Part shown: in pieces, positions 37,415-45,507 of the stretch
How positions within the stretch are numbered: the stretch's first letter is position 1
Layout of the letters: each line of letters begins with the position of its first letter
Source: JACCTU01 sp963809175
GTDB lineage: Bacteria; Actinomycetota; Thermoleophilia; Gaiellales; Gaiellaceae
Length of the DNA: 64,000 bases
Reading direction: 5' to 3'
NCBI GenBank assembly: GCA_963809175.1
Contig: CAWEIK010000001.1
Coordinates: forward strand, 620,001-684,000
Translations under genes and position numbers: made by a program
Notes under the pieces: generated by a model
Told to the model about the DNA's origin: nothing
Seen by the model: the letters and a program-made list of their open reading frames with translations, nothing else
Databases searched by the model: none

Positions 37415-38374
37415 ATGCCGCTCGACGAGCTCACGATCGAGAGCGAGGCGCTGCGAGGGAACCCGCTCGGCGACTCGCACGTGCGGCCGCTCTGGGTCTA
37501 CACCCCGCCGGGCTACGAGGGCGGCCCGGCGATCTACGTCCTGCAGGGCTACACCGGCCAGGTCGACATGTGGCGGAACCGCACGGCGTTTCGCCCGACG
37601 ATCTTCGAGCTCCTGGACCGCGAGCAGATCGACGCGCGAATCGTGTTCGTCGACGCTTGGACCTCGGTCGGCGGCTCGCAGTTCGTCGACTCGCACGGCT
37701 CGGGCCGGTACCACTCGTACCTCTGCGACGAGATCGTCCCGTTCGTCGACGAGCGCTACGAGACGAACGGGCTCCGAGGCGTGGCCGGCAAGTCCAGCGG
37801 CGGCCAGGGCGCCGCGGTGACCGCGATGCTGCGGCCCGACCTCTTCGCGGGCTACGCGAGCCATGCGGGCGGCGGCCTGTTCGAGGTCTCGATCCGGCCC
37901 TTCTTCCGGCTCGCGGCGCGGCGGCTTCGCGACGCGTACGGCGGGTCGGTCGAGCGCTTCCTCGAGGAGCTGCGCTCGTCGCCCGCGCCGCTCGAGCACC
38001 CGCACGACCTGCACATCCTCTTGCAGTGGGGCTTCTCCGCCGCGTACTCGGCGGAGGAGGACGGCACCGTTCGCCTCCCCTACGACCCGACGACCGCGCA
38101 GGTGATCCCGGAGCTCTGGGAGCGCTGGCTCGAGTGGGACTACCCGACGATGATCCCGCGCCACGCCGACGCGCTGCGCGGGATGCGCGCGATCTACTAC
38201 GACGCCGGCACGCGCGACGAGTGGTACCTCGATCTCGTCCTGGAGTGGATCCGCCGCGAGCTCACGGCGATCGGCGTCACCGACCTGCACACCGAGCTCT
38301 TCGACGCGACGCACGCGGGGATCGAGTACCGCTACCCGATCGGCCTGCGCTACCTCGCCGACCGCCTGCGCTAG
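37415..38374 (+). CDS. Esterase of the alpha/beta hydrolase fold (EsterD/antigen 85-like)
   Basis: 319 residues, no signal peptide. VYTPPGYEGGPAIYVLQGYTG forms the first strands with an oxyanion segment; the nucleophile is Ser in AGKSSGGQGAAVTAML (about 129); the acid and base are probably the Asp in YDAGTRDEWYLD and His in DATHAGIEYRYP. The family covers esterases such as S-formylglutathione hydrolase and enterochelin esterase; substrate unknown. Last gene of this plus-strand trio, convergent with ychF (4-base overlap). Confidence 0.85.
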   Translation: MPLDELTIESEALRGNPLGDSHVRPLWVYTPPGYEGGPAIYVLQGYTGQVDMWRNRTAFRPTIFELLDREQIDARIVFVDAWTSVGGSQFVDSHGSGRYHSYLCDEIVPFVDERYETNGLRGVAGKSSGGQGAAVTAMLRPDLFAGYASHAGGGLFEVSIRPFFRLAARRLRDAYGGSVERFLEELRSSPAPLEHPHDLHILLQWGFSAAYSAEEDGTVRLPYDPTTAQVIPELWERWLEWDYPTMIPRHADALRGMRAIYYDAGTRDEWYLDLVLEWIRRELTAIGVTDLHTELFDATHAGIEYRYPIGLRYLADRLR

Positions 38375-39291
38375 ACGTTGAAGCGGATGTTCAGGACGTC
38401 GCCGTCCTGGACGACGTACGTCTTCCCCTCGACGCGCTCGAGCCCCTGACGGCGCGCGTCCGCGTGTGACCCGGCACCGACGAGGTCGTCCCAGCGGATC
38501 ACCTCGGCGCGGATGAACCCTCGCGCGATGTCGCTGTGGATCGCCTCGGCGGCGTCGAGCGCCGTCTCGCCCTTGTGCAGCGTCCACGCGCGCGTCTCCT
38601 TGTCGCCCGCGGTGAAGAACGTGATCAGGTCGAGCTCCTCCACGAGGCCGCGCACGACCGCGCCCAGAGCCGACTCGCCTTCGCGAAACGCCGCGGCCTC
38701 CTCGTCGGAGAGCTCGGCCAGCTCGGCCTCGAGCTTGAGGTCGGTGCCGTCCGGCCCGTTGACGATCTCCATGATCGGCTTGATCGTCAGCAGCTCGAGC
38801 TCCGGCGGGATCTCGACGTCGGCGCCGAGCTCGCTGACGGCCTGGAGGTTCTCGAGATGTGCCGCCAGCTGCTCGAGGTTCTCGACCTCCGCGCGCAGCT
38901 TCGTGTCGCCCGACTTCGCCTGCTTCGTCACGCGCTCGAGCCGGCGCTGCACGTGGTCACGGTCGGCGGCGAGCAGCTCGAGCGTGAGCTCCTCGGAGTC
39001 GCTGCGCGCGTCGCGCGTGCCCGACCACCCGTCGAGCACCGCGAGCATCAGGTCGACCTGGCGCAGGTTGCCGAGCAGCTCCGCTCCGGTTCCCGGGACG
39101 TCGACGACGCGCACCGCTGCCGGCGTGACCTTCTTCGCGCCGACCGTCTCGGCGAGCTGGCGAAGCCGGTCGTCGGGCACGGCCGCCATGCCGACGTTGT
39201 CGCGACCCGTCGTCTCCGCGCCCGTGAGCGCGCGAAAGAGCGACGTCTTGCCGGCGTTCGGCAGCCCAACGATCCCGACCTGGAGCGCCAC
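38371..39291 (-). CDS. ychF: YchF/OLA1-family P-loop NTPase, compact
   Basis: 306 residues against about 363 in E. coli YchF. P-loop GLPNAGKTSLF, switch region VVDVPGTGAELLGNLRQVD and C-terminal TGS-like domain (TFFTAGDKETRAWTL, FIRAEVIRWDDLV, YVVQDGDVLNIRFNV) identify the family. The glycine-rich insertion normally after the DxxG motif (K-G-A-S-x-G-E-G-L-G) is missing, and the base-specificity motif NxxE is not conserved (IVNGPDG). A ribosome-associated ATPase role is known for the family; nucleotide specificity here is uncertain. GTG 39291 shares one base with the sigma-factor stop. Confidence 0.85.
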   Translation of the reverse strand: MALQVGIVGLPNAGKTSLFRALTGAETTGRDNVGMAAVPDDRLRQLAETVGAKKVTPAAVRVVDVPGTGAELLGNLRQVDLMLAVLDGWSGTRDARSDSEELTLELLAADRDHVQRRLERVTKQAKSGDTKLRAEVENLEQLAAHLENLQAVSELGADVEIPPELELLTIKPIMEIVNGPDGTDLKLEAELAELSDEEAAAFREGESALGAVVRGLVEELDLITFFTAGDKETRAWTLHKGETALDAAEAIHSDIARGFIRAEVIRWDDLVGAGSHADARRQGLERVEGKTYVVQDGDVLNIRFNV

Positions 39292-39863
39292 TAGGCGGTG
39301 GTGATCTGCTTCTGCAGCGACGCAAGCGCGCGATGCTGCAGCGACTTGATCGCGCCTTCGGTCTTGCCGAGGATCGTCGCGACCTCGCCGTTCGAGAAGC
39401 CGAAGACGAACTTGAGCGTCAGCACCTGCTGCTGCTCCTCGGAGAGGTCCTCGATCAGCTCGAGCAGGCTCTGCCGGCCGATCGAGTGCAGCGCCTCGAC
39501 CTCCGCGGAGTCCTGCTCGTTGCCGATCGGCTCCGGGACCTCCTCCTCGGGCTGCACGCGGCGCGACGCGCGAAAGTGGTCCATCGAGAGGTTGTGCGCG
39601 ATCCGGAAGAGCCAGGCCGAGAACGGCGCCGACTGGAAGCGGAACTTGCCGATCGCCTCGAGCATCCGCAGGAAGGTCTGCGTCGTCAGGTCCTCGGCGT
39701 CGTGCCGGTTCCCGACCGTCATGTGCAGGTAGCTGTAGATCCGGTCGAAGTGGATCAGGTACAGCTCTTCGAGCGCCGCGCGGTCGCCCTGCTGCCCGCG
39801 CTCGACCAGCCGCCTGATCTGCGCGCCCGTCTCCTTGGCCCGCTCGGTCGTGCGTTCCGCCAT
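39291..39863 (-). CDS. ECF-like RNA polymerase sigma factor
   Basis: 190 residues. Region 2 is seen in LYLIHFDRIYSYLHMTV, NRHDAEDLTTQTFLRMLEA and FSAWLFRIAHNLSMDHFR; region 4 in LSEEQQQVLTLKFVFGFSNG and EVATILGKTEGAIKSLQHRAL. The spacing and SNGEVA helix resemble BldN/SigK-type alternative sigma factors. No anti-sigma gene lies beside it; ychF follows directly. ATG 39863. Confidence 0.92.
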   Translation of the reverse strand: MAERTTERAKETGAQIRRLVERGQQGDRAALEELYLIHFDRIYSYLHMTVGNRHDAEDLTTQTFLRMLEAIGKFRFQSAPFSAWLFRIAHNLSMDHFRASRRVQPEEEVPEPIGNEQDSAEVEALHSIGRQSLLELIEDLSEEQQQVLTLKFVFGFSNGEVATILGKTEGAIKSLQHRALASLQKQITTA

Positions 39864-39897
39864 CGCTCTGGTGTGCCCCTGCCGCAGAGCCGCGTAA

Positions 39898-40134
39898 CTA
39901 GGGCCCGGGGGACCCGAAGCCCACCCGAGACTCCCGCAGGAACCGCTTCACGTAGGCGATGTGGCCGAGCACGACGGCGTAGCGGCCGTCCTCGGCGTCG
40001 ATCGTGAACACGCTCTCGTCGCCGGCCGCGAGCCGCCGCTCGAGCTCGTCGGCGGCATCGTTCGACATCAGCGTCGTGAACGACTGGCCGCCCTGGTAGG
40101 CGACCTCGACGCGGACCTTGTCCTCAGCGGGCAT
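39898..40134 (-). CDS. DUF3107 family small protein
   Basis: 78 residues from ATG 40134 (MPAEDKVRVEVAYQGGQSF). The pattern with a short beta hairpin, DELERRLAAGDESVFTIDAEDG, and the ending VVLGHIAYVKRFL matches DUF3107, found chiefly in actinomycetes. The usual position of this gene is near stress sigma or helicase genes; function unknown. It overlaps the epimerase gene by 11 bases and precedes the sigma gene by 35 bases. Confidence 0.75.
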   Translation of the reverse strand: MPAEDKVRVEVAYQGGQSFTTLMSNDAADELERRLAAGDESVFTIDAEDGRYAVVLGHIAYVKRFLRESRVGFGSPGP

Positions 40135-40531
40135 CGCTCACCAGCTCCGCGAGGACGCCGTGGGCGGCGTCGGGGTGGACGAACGCGACCTCGAGGCCGA
40201 ACAGGCCCCGCCGCGGCTGCGGGTCGATCAGCTCTGCGCCCTGGCGCTCGAGCTCCGCCAGCGAGGCGGGCAGATCCGCAACGGAGTAGGCGACGTGGTG
40301 CATCCCCGGCCCACGCTTCGCGAGGAACTTCCCGACCGGCGTCTCGTCGCCCAGCGAGGCGAGCAGCTCGACCCGGCTCTCGCCGACCCGAAGCGACGCG
40401 GCCTCGACGCCCTGGTCCGGAACGGTGTCGCGGTGCTCGACGTGCGCGCCGAACAGGCGCTCGTACGTCGTGACCGCCTCGTCGAGATCCTCGACGGCGA
40501 CTCCGAGGTGATGGATCCCCTTGGCCTCCAC
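40124..40531 (-). CDS. mce: Methylmalonyl-CoA epimerase (VOC family)
   Basis: 135 residues, single glyoxalase-like VOC domain: GIHHLGVAVEDLDEAVTTYERLFGA, GMHHVAYSVADL and FVHPDAAHGVLAELV. The histidine and glutamate metal ligands are where expected. It interconverts (R)- and (S)-methylmalonyl-CoA in propionyl-CoA metabolism. The mutase itself is not in this window, so pathway use is inferred. ATG 40531, 20 bases after the FtsH-like stop region. Confidence 0.92.
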   Translation of the reverse strand: MEAKGIHHLGVAVEDLDEAVTTYERLFGAHVEHRDTVPDQGVEAASLRVGESRVELLASLGDETPVGKFLAKRGPGMHHVAYSVADLPASLAELERQGAELIDPQPRRGLFGLEVAFVHPDAAHGVLAELVSDAR

Positions 40532-40551
40532 GAGGCGATCCTACCGGGGGC

Positions 40552-42123
40552 TCAGTCGGGCAGCGAGACGACCTGCGGCGTGCCGACCAGCTCGGACGCC
40601 CTGGACTCCGCCACGAGGTCGCCGAGCATCGCCACGAGCTCTTCGCGGAGCAGCGTCTCCTTCTCGAGGAGCGCGTTCGAGAGTCGGTCGAGCGAGGCGC
40701 GGTGCTTCTCGATCAGCCGCACGGCCTCGGAGTAGGCGCCGTCCGTGAGGAGCGCCTGCTCCTGGTCGCGGACGCGCTTCGTCTCTTCCGAGAGCGCGTA
40801 GTTGTCGGCGCGGAGCGTTCGCGAGGAGACACTGTCCGACATGCCCCACTCGAAGACCATCGAGCGTGCGATCTGCGTCGCCTTCTCGAGGTCGCTCGCG
40901 GCGCCGTTGGTGACGCGACCGAACACGACCTGCTCGGCAGCGCGGCCGGCGAGGCAGATCTTCATCACGTCGACGAGCTCTTCCTTCGTCTCCATGTAGC
41001 GATCTTCCGACGGGAGGTTGAGCGTGTAGCCGAGTGCCTGCCCGCGGGCGACGATCGTCACCTTCTGCACCGGGGCGACCTCGCCCATCAGGAACGACAT
41101 CAGCGCGTGGCCCGCCTCGTGGTACGACAGGATGCGCCGCTCCTTCTCGGTGAGGACCTTCTTCTGCTGCAGGCCGGCGACGACGCGCTCGATCGCGTTG
41201 TCGAAGTCGACGTGCGAGATGTACTGCGCCTCGTGGCGGCCCGCGAAGATCGCGGCCTCGTTCGCGATGTTCGCGAGGTCGGCGCCGGCGAGCCCTGCGG
41301 TCTGCTTTGCGATCTGCTCGAGGTCGACGTCGGCGGCCAGCGGCTTGCCCCGCGTGTGCACGCGGAGAATCGCCTCGCGCCCGGCGAGGTCGGGAGGCGA
41401 GACGAGCAGCTGGCGGTCGAAGCGGCCGGGACGGAGCAGCGCCTGGTCGAGATCCTGGATGCGGTTGGACGCACCCATGACGACGACCTGCGCGGCAGGG
41501 CCGAACCCGTCGAGCTCGACGAGCAGCTGGTTGAGCGTCTGGTCCTGCTCGCGGTTGAAGCCGCCACCGGTGCGCGCGGTCCCGACGGCGTCGAGCTCGT
41601 CGATGAAGATGATCGACGGCGCGTTCTTGCGCGCGTCGTCGAAGAGCTTGCGGATGCGGGCAGCGCCGAGGCCCGCGAACATCTCGACGAACGCGGACGC
41701 GCTCTGCGAGAAGAACTTCGCGCCCGACTCGTGCGCGACCGCCTTCGCGAGCAGCGTCTTGCCGGTGCCCGGCGGGCCGTAGAGCAGGATCCCGCGCGGC
41801 ACGCGCGCTCCGAGACGCTCGAACCGTTCGGGATGCTTGAGAAAGTCGACGACCTCCTGCAGCTCGGCCTTCGCCTCGGGAAGTCCTGCGACGTCCTCCC
41901 AGCGGACCGAGGACGAGCCCTGCGCATCCTGCTGCGCCGGCTTGATCCGCGGCATCAGCTGCATGGTGCGCCAGAGCAGGTAGACGATCGCGATCATCAG
42001 GAACAGGAAGAAGACCGGCAGCCACGTCTGGGTGACGCCCGGGATCTGCGAGATCACATGCGTGACGTGATCCCAGAAGGTCGGGTCCGTGGGAGCTTCT
42101 TCGGGGGCGGGCGCGCGGTCCAC
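40552..42123 (-). CDS. FtsH-like AAA+ zinc metalloprotease with a single N-terminal helix
   Basis: 523 residues. One transmembrane segment (about 34-52, WLPVFFLFLMIAIVYLLWRT) is followed by the AAA module: Walker A YGPPGTGKTLLAKAV, pore loop FVEMFAGLGAARIR, Walker B IIFIDELDAVG, SRH GRFDRQLLVSPPD. The M41 protease domain has the zinc motif HEAGHALMS and third ligand Asp in GAASDLEKAT. Canonical FtsH has two membrane segments and about 75 extracytoplasmic residues; both the second helix and that domain are missing. GTG 42123. Probably a degradative membrane protease; whether a normal FtsH exists elsewhere cannot be seen. Confidence 0.92.
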   Translation of the reverse strand: MDRAPAPEEAPTDPTFWDHVTHVISQIPGVTQTWLPVFFLFLMIAIVYLLWRTMQLMPRIKPAQQDAQGSSSVRWEDVAGLPEAKAELQEVVDFLKHPERFERLGARVPRGILLYGPPGTGKTLLAKAVAHESGAKFFSQSASAFVEMFAGLGAARIRKLFDDARKNAPSIIFIDELDAVGTARTGGGFNREQDQTLNQLLVELDGFGPAAQVVVMGASNRIQDLDQALLRPGRFDRQLLVSPPDLAGREAILRVHTRGKPLAADVDLEQIAKQTAGLAGADLANIANEAAIFAGRHEAQYISHVDFDNAIERVVAGLQQKKVLTEKERRILSYHEAGHALMSFLMGEVAPVQKVTIVARGQALGYTLNLPSEDRYMETKEELVDVMKICLAGRAAEQVVFGRVTNGAASDLEKATQIARSMVFEWGMSDSVSSRTLRADNYALSEETKRVRDQEQALLTDGAYSEAVRLIEKHRASLDRLSNALLEKETLLREELVAMLGDLVAESRASELVGTPQVVSLPD

Positions 42124-42155
42124 GAAGGATGGATCGGCAGGAACCGCGTCGACCC

Positions 42156-42698
42156 TTAGCGGGTTCGAACGGCGGCGATCACAGCCTCGTTCGGCGAGAC
42201 CTGGAGCTCGATCGCGGCCACGTCGGGATGATTGAGCCAGAAGTCACGCACTGCGTCCGGCCCCTCCCGCCCAGGCGTCAGGTCGTCCATCACGATCAGG
42301 CCTCTCGGCGCCAGGAGGCGAAGCGTCTCCTCGCCGTCCTGCTCGGGTTGGCGCTTCGAGCCGTCGTGGAAGAGCAGGTCGAACGGCGCGTGCGGGCCGA
42401 GCACGTCGTGCCAGTCGCCGGCGAGGACGTGCACGTGCTCGTCGTCGCCGAAGAGCTCGGCGGCTGCGGCTGCCCGCGTCTCGTCGAGCTCCGCCGTGAA
42501 GAACGGGACCGCGGGGTCGAGCGCCGAGACGATCCAGGCAGCGCCGTAGCCCACCCCCGTCCCGGTCTCGCCGACGCGCTCGCGGCCGCGCATCCCGGCG
42601 AGGACGTGCAGCAGGCGACCGGTCTCCGGCGTGCACGAGTTCTCGAACGCGAGCGCCGCCGCGAGCGCGGCCGCGCGCTCCACGAGCGGCGGCGTCAC
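42156..42698 (-). CDS. O-methyltransferase-like class I SAM protein
   Basis: 180 residues from GTG 42698 (VTPPLVERAAALAAALAFEN), overlapping the DUF1385 stop. The SAM-binding loop is degenerate but present (RVGETGTGVGYGAAWIVSAL), then AELDETRAAAAAELFG, LLFHDGSKRQPE and RGLIVMDDLTPGREG, as in the O-methyltransferase/caffeoyl-CoA-type family. A longer frame extends upstream, but that is DUF1385 coding sequence. Substrate unknown. Confidence 0.82.
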   Translation of the reverse strand: MTPPLVERAAALAAALAFENSCTPETGRLLHVLAGMRGRERVGETGTGVGYGAAWIVSALDPAVPFFTAELDETRAAAAAELFGDDEHVHVLAGDWHDVLGPHAPFDLLFHDGSKRQPEQDGEETLRLLAPRGLIVMDDLTPGREGPDAVRDFWLNHPDVAAIELQVSPNEAVIAAVRTR

Positions 42699-43465
42699 TC
42701 CCCTTCGAGTGCGAGACAAGCGCGAAGCGCGGCGTTCGCGACCTCGAGCTGCTCGGCGGAAGGCTCGTCGGTGCCGACGCGGTGCTGCAGCTCGTGACCC
42801 GGGCGCGACAGCGCGCGGGCGACCGGATGCTGCGGGTGGCGCACCATCCACGAGAAGATCTCCGTCGAAACGGCGATCGAGCCGAAGGCCGCGACGGCAC
42901 GCGCGAGCGGCCGAATGTGCGCGGGGGTCTTCGCCGCGAGCGTGTTGCCGAGCGTCGTCGTGAGCAGGATCGGGCCGACCAGGTGCGAGCCGCAGCGCTC
43001 GTGCTCCTTCGCGCGCGGCTCGTCGTGCTCGTACGTCCCGATCGACATGTGCTCCGCGCCGTGGTACGCCGCGAGCTCCGAGCCGCGAAGCGCGAGCACC
43101 GCCGGCGCGAACGACAGCGCCGCGGAGAGCACCTCCTGCGTCGCCGTCCCCAGGCGCGAGCCGCGCACGGCGCGTAGGCCGAGCACGCTCCCAAGCATTG
43201 CCGCGGCAACCGCCGGACGCTCGAACGGCAGTCGCGCAGCGGGGAGCGCGCGCCGCACGGACGGCAGCACCGCCATCGCCTCGAGCAGCTTCAGCGGACC
43301 GCGGAGCAGCGGGGGCGTCCCTTCGCTGCTGACGAAGCGCTTGCGCTCCGCTGCGACCTCGAGCGTCCCGTCAGGAAGCCGGATCGCGCAGGCCCACGAG
43401 GTCGGACCGTGCACGAGCACGCCGTTGGGCAGCGCCATTCCCCCGAGCCGGATCTTGTCGGCCAT
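42695..43465 (-). CDS. DUF1385 family membrane protein
   Basis: 256 residues. Family marks: GGMALPNGVLVHGPTSWACA at the start, SEGTPPLLRGPLKLLEAM, several hydrophobic segments (AAMLGSVLGLRAV; VLSAALSFAPAVLAL), and the conserved loop YHGAEHMSIGTYEH with histidines and Glu. Homologues (YqhQ) are membrane proteins of unknown role. ATG 43465. It overlaps the methyltransferase gene by GTGA. Confidence 0.9.
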   Translation of the reverse strand: MADKIRLGGMALPNGVLVHGPTSWACAIRLPDGTLEVAAERKRFVSSEGTPPLLRGPLKLLEAMAVLPSVRRALPAARLPFERPAVAAAMLGSVLGLRAVRGSRLGTATQEVLSAALSFAPAVLALRGSELAAYHGAEHMSIGTYEHDEPRAKEHERCGSHLVGPILLTTTLGNTLAAKTPAHIRPLARAVAAFGSIAVSTEIFSWMVRHPQHPVARALSRPGHELQHRVGTDEPSAEQLEVANAALRACLALEGE

Positions 43466-43474
43466 TGCTCCAGG

Positions 43475-44773
43475 CTAGCCGCAGACGTGCTGTGCGGCGT
43501 CGCGGTAGAAGTCGACCGCGAGCTCGAGGTCGTCCACGGGGATGCGCTCGTTCGCCGAGTGGATGAGCCGAACCGCGACCTCGGCGTCCATCGCGCGCAT
43601 CGGGAAGAAGCCGTACGCCACCGTGCCGAACGCCTCGCGCATCCAGTGGCTGTCGGTGAAGCCGGACAGGCACATCGGCGCGAGCCCCGCAGCCGGGTCC
43701 TTGGCGCGCACCCACGTCTCGAGCGCCTCCCAGAGCGGCGACTCGACCGGCGACCGCGTGCCGCCCGCCGCCTCGATCCAGTCGAGCTCGTAGTCGCCGT
43801 CGCCGAGCACCGAGCGGACGATCTCCTCGGAGTCGGCCGGCGTCTGCCCCGGCAGGATCCGCGAGTCGACCGTGATCTCGCAGAGGCTCGGGATGACGTT
43901 CCGCTTCTTCGACGCCTCGATCATGGTCGGGGCATACGTCGGGCCGACCAGCGCTTCCAGGAGCAGCCCGAACATCGGGTGCAGCTCGCCCGCGCGCTCG
44001 AGCGCCTGCTCGATCGGCGGCACCTCACCGGTGACCGCGCGGAAGAACGCCTCGGTCTCGGGCGTGTGCTGCGGCGGATGCCTGTACGCGCCGAGCCGCT
44101 CGATGAGCGGCGCGGCCTTGAGCAGCGCGTTGTCGGCGATGCTCGGCACCGATCCGTGCCCCGCGCGCCCGCGCACGCGGATCGTGAACGGCGCGCTCAT
44201 CTTCTCCGCGGTCGAGACGAGGTAGAAGGGCTTGCCGCCGAGCTCGACGCGGTCGCCGCCGCCCTCGTTCAGCGCGTACTCGGCGCGCACCGCCTCGGGG
44301 TGCGCCTCGCAGAGCCAGGAGAGCCCGAAGCCGGTGTTCACCTCCTCGTCGGCGGCCGCGACGAAGATCAGGTCGCCGCGGGGCTCGAACCCGTCGCGCG
44401 CGAGCGATGCGAGCGCAACGGCGTTCGCCGCGACCTCGCCCTTCATGTCGAGCGCGCCCCGTCCCCACACCTCGCCTTCGTGCACGTCGCCGGACCACGG
44501 GCCGCGCTCCCACTCCTCCGCGTCGGCGAGCACCGTGTCGGTGTGGGAGAGCAGCGCGAGCCTCGGCCCGCCGCCCGTGCCGGGAATGCGCGCGACGAGG
44601 TTCGCCCGGTCGGGCGCCTTCGCGTAGAGCTCGCAGCGCACGCCGTTCGACTCGAGGTACTCGCGCAAGAGCTCTGCGGCGACGGTCTCGTTGCCGGGCG
44701 GGTTGACCGTGTCGACGCGGATCAGCTCCTGCAGGAGCTCGGTCACCTCTCCCCGCAACGTCGAGACGGCCAT
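43475..44773 (-). CDS. M20-family metallopeptidase
   Basis: 432 residues. Zinc ligands are seen in ALLSHTDTVLAD, GRGALDMKGEVA and AAADEEVNTGFG, the last with the catalytic Glu pair; the dimerisation domain carries RGRAGHGSVPS. The family includes succinyl-diaminopimelate desuccinylase, acetylornithine deacetylase and carboxypeptidases; the overall pattern fits an M20A/ArgE-like amidohydrolase, substrate unknown. ATG 44773 shares one base with the tryptophan dioxygenase stop (TGATG). Confidence 0.9.
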   Translation of the reverse strand: MAVSTLRGEVTELLQELIRVDTVNPPGNETVAAELLREYLESNGVRCELYAKAPDRANLVARIPGTGGGPRLALLSHTDTVLADAEEWERGPWSGDVHEGEVWGRGALDMKGEVAANAVALASLARDGFEPRGDLIFVAAADEEVNTGFGLSWLCEAHPEAVRAEYALNEGGGDRVELGGKPFYLVSTAEKMSAPFTIRVRGRAGHGSVPSIADNALLKAAPLIERLGAYRHPPQHTPETEAFFRAVTGEVPPIEQALERAGELHPMFGLLLEALVGPTYAPTMIEASKKRNVIPSLCEITVDSRILPGQTPADSEEIVRSVLGDGDYELDWIEAAGGTRSPVESPLWEALETWVRAKDPAAGLAPMCLSGFTDSHWMREAFGTVAYGFFPMRAMDAEVAVRLIHSANERIPVDDLELAVDFYRDAAQHVCG

Positions 44774-45498
44774 CAGCTGCGGTTCGCCCGGTCGGTCAGC
44801 TCGTTCCGCACGTCCCACAGCTCCGGGTACATGCGGCTGTGGATCAGCCGCCCGAGCAGCTCGACGGGCGTGCCCTGCGTGCCGATCGCGCCCGCGCCGA
44901 TGATCCGCTCGACGACCTTGAAGTGGCGCACGCGCCACAGCGTGACACGTTCGTCCCACTCGACGAGCGCCTCGGCGAGCTGGTACAGCTCCTCGTGCTC
45001 TCGGCCGTGGACGTAGACGTCGACGAGCGAGATGTCGGCGTCACGCCTGAGCCGGTGGAAGGCCTCTCCGAGCATCGGCGAGACCCGGCGCACCTCTCGA
45101 AAACCAGGGGAGTCGAAGCCGCTTCCGTGACCGAGCAACGGCCGGACGAACGCCGTGTACTCCCACGGCGACATGTGCTCGAGCATGTCGAGCGCAATGA
45201 AGGTGTTCTGCAGGCAGTCGTGCGCCCTGCGCAGGAGCCGCAGCGCCCCGGCGAGCTCGCCGTCGCGGAGCAGGCCGACGGCGGTCTCGACCTCGAAGCT
45301 CGCGAGCTTCAGCCAGAGCTCGGACGACTGGTGCACGGTCATGAACAGGAGCTCGTCGCGGTGCGTCAGCTCGTCGGGCGCCTTCTGGAGAGCGAGCAGC
45401 TCGTCCGTCCGGAGGTACCGCTCGTAGTCGCTGGGTGCCGTCCCCGGGAGGATCGGCTCTGAGAAGTCCTCGACTTCGGGCACGGGTGGCGGGAGCAT
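44773..45498 (-). CDS. kynA: Tryptophan 2,3-dioxygenase
   Basis: 241 residues. Heme enzyme converting L-tryptophan to N-formylkynurenine. Family hallmarks: DYERYLRTDELLALQK, FMTVHQSSELWLKL with the substrate-side histidine, PWEYTAFVRPLLGHGSGFDSPGFR split here as two motifs, and WRVRHFKVVERIIG with the proximal heme histidine. The GTGGT-like end appears as GTQGTPVELL. Shorter than the 280-residue norm mostly at the N terminus. ATG 45498. No formamidase or kynureninase is nearby, so it may act alone with the M20 enzyme downstream. Confidence 0.92.
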   Translation of the reverse strand: MLPPPVPEVEDFSEPILPGTAPSDYERYLRTDELLALQKAPDELTHRDELLFMTVHQSSELWLKLASFEVETAVGLLRDGELAGALRLLRRAHDCLQNTFIALDMLEHMSPWEYTAFVRPLLGHGSGFDSPGFREVRRVSPMLGEAFHRLRRDADISLVDVYVHGREHEELYQLAEALVEWDERVTLWRVRHFKVVERIIGAGAIGTQGTPVELLGRLIHSRMYPELWDVRNELTDRANRS

Positions 45499-45507
45499 AC
45501 TTCGTGT

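Noticed and set aside
44773..45498. kynA plus the M20 gene as a complete kynurenine pathway
   Set aside because: The M20 protein lacks kynurenine-formamidase features and no kynureninase or hydroxylase gene is nearby.
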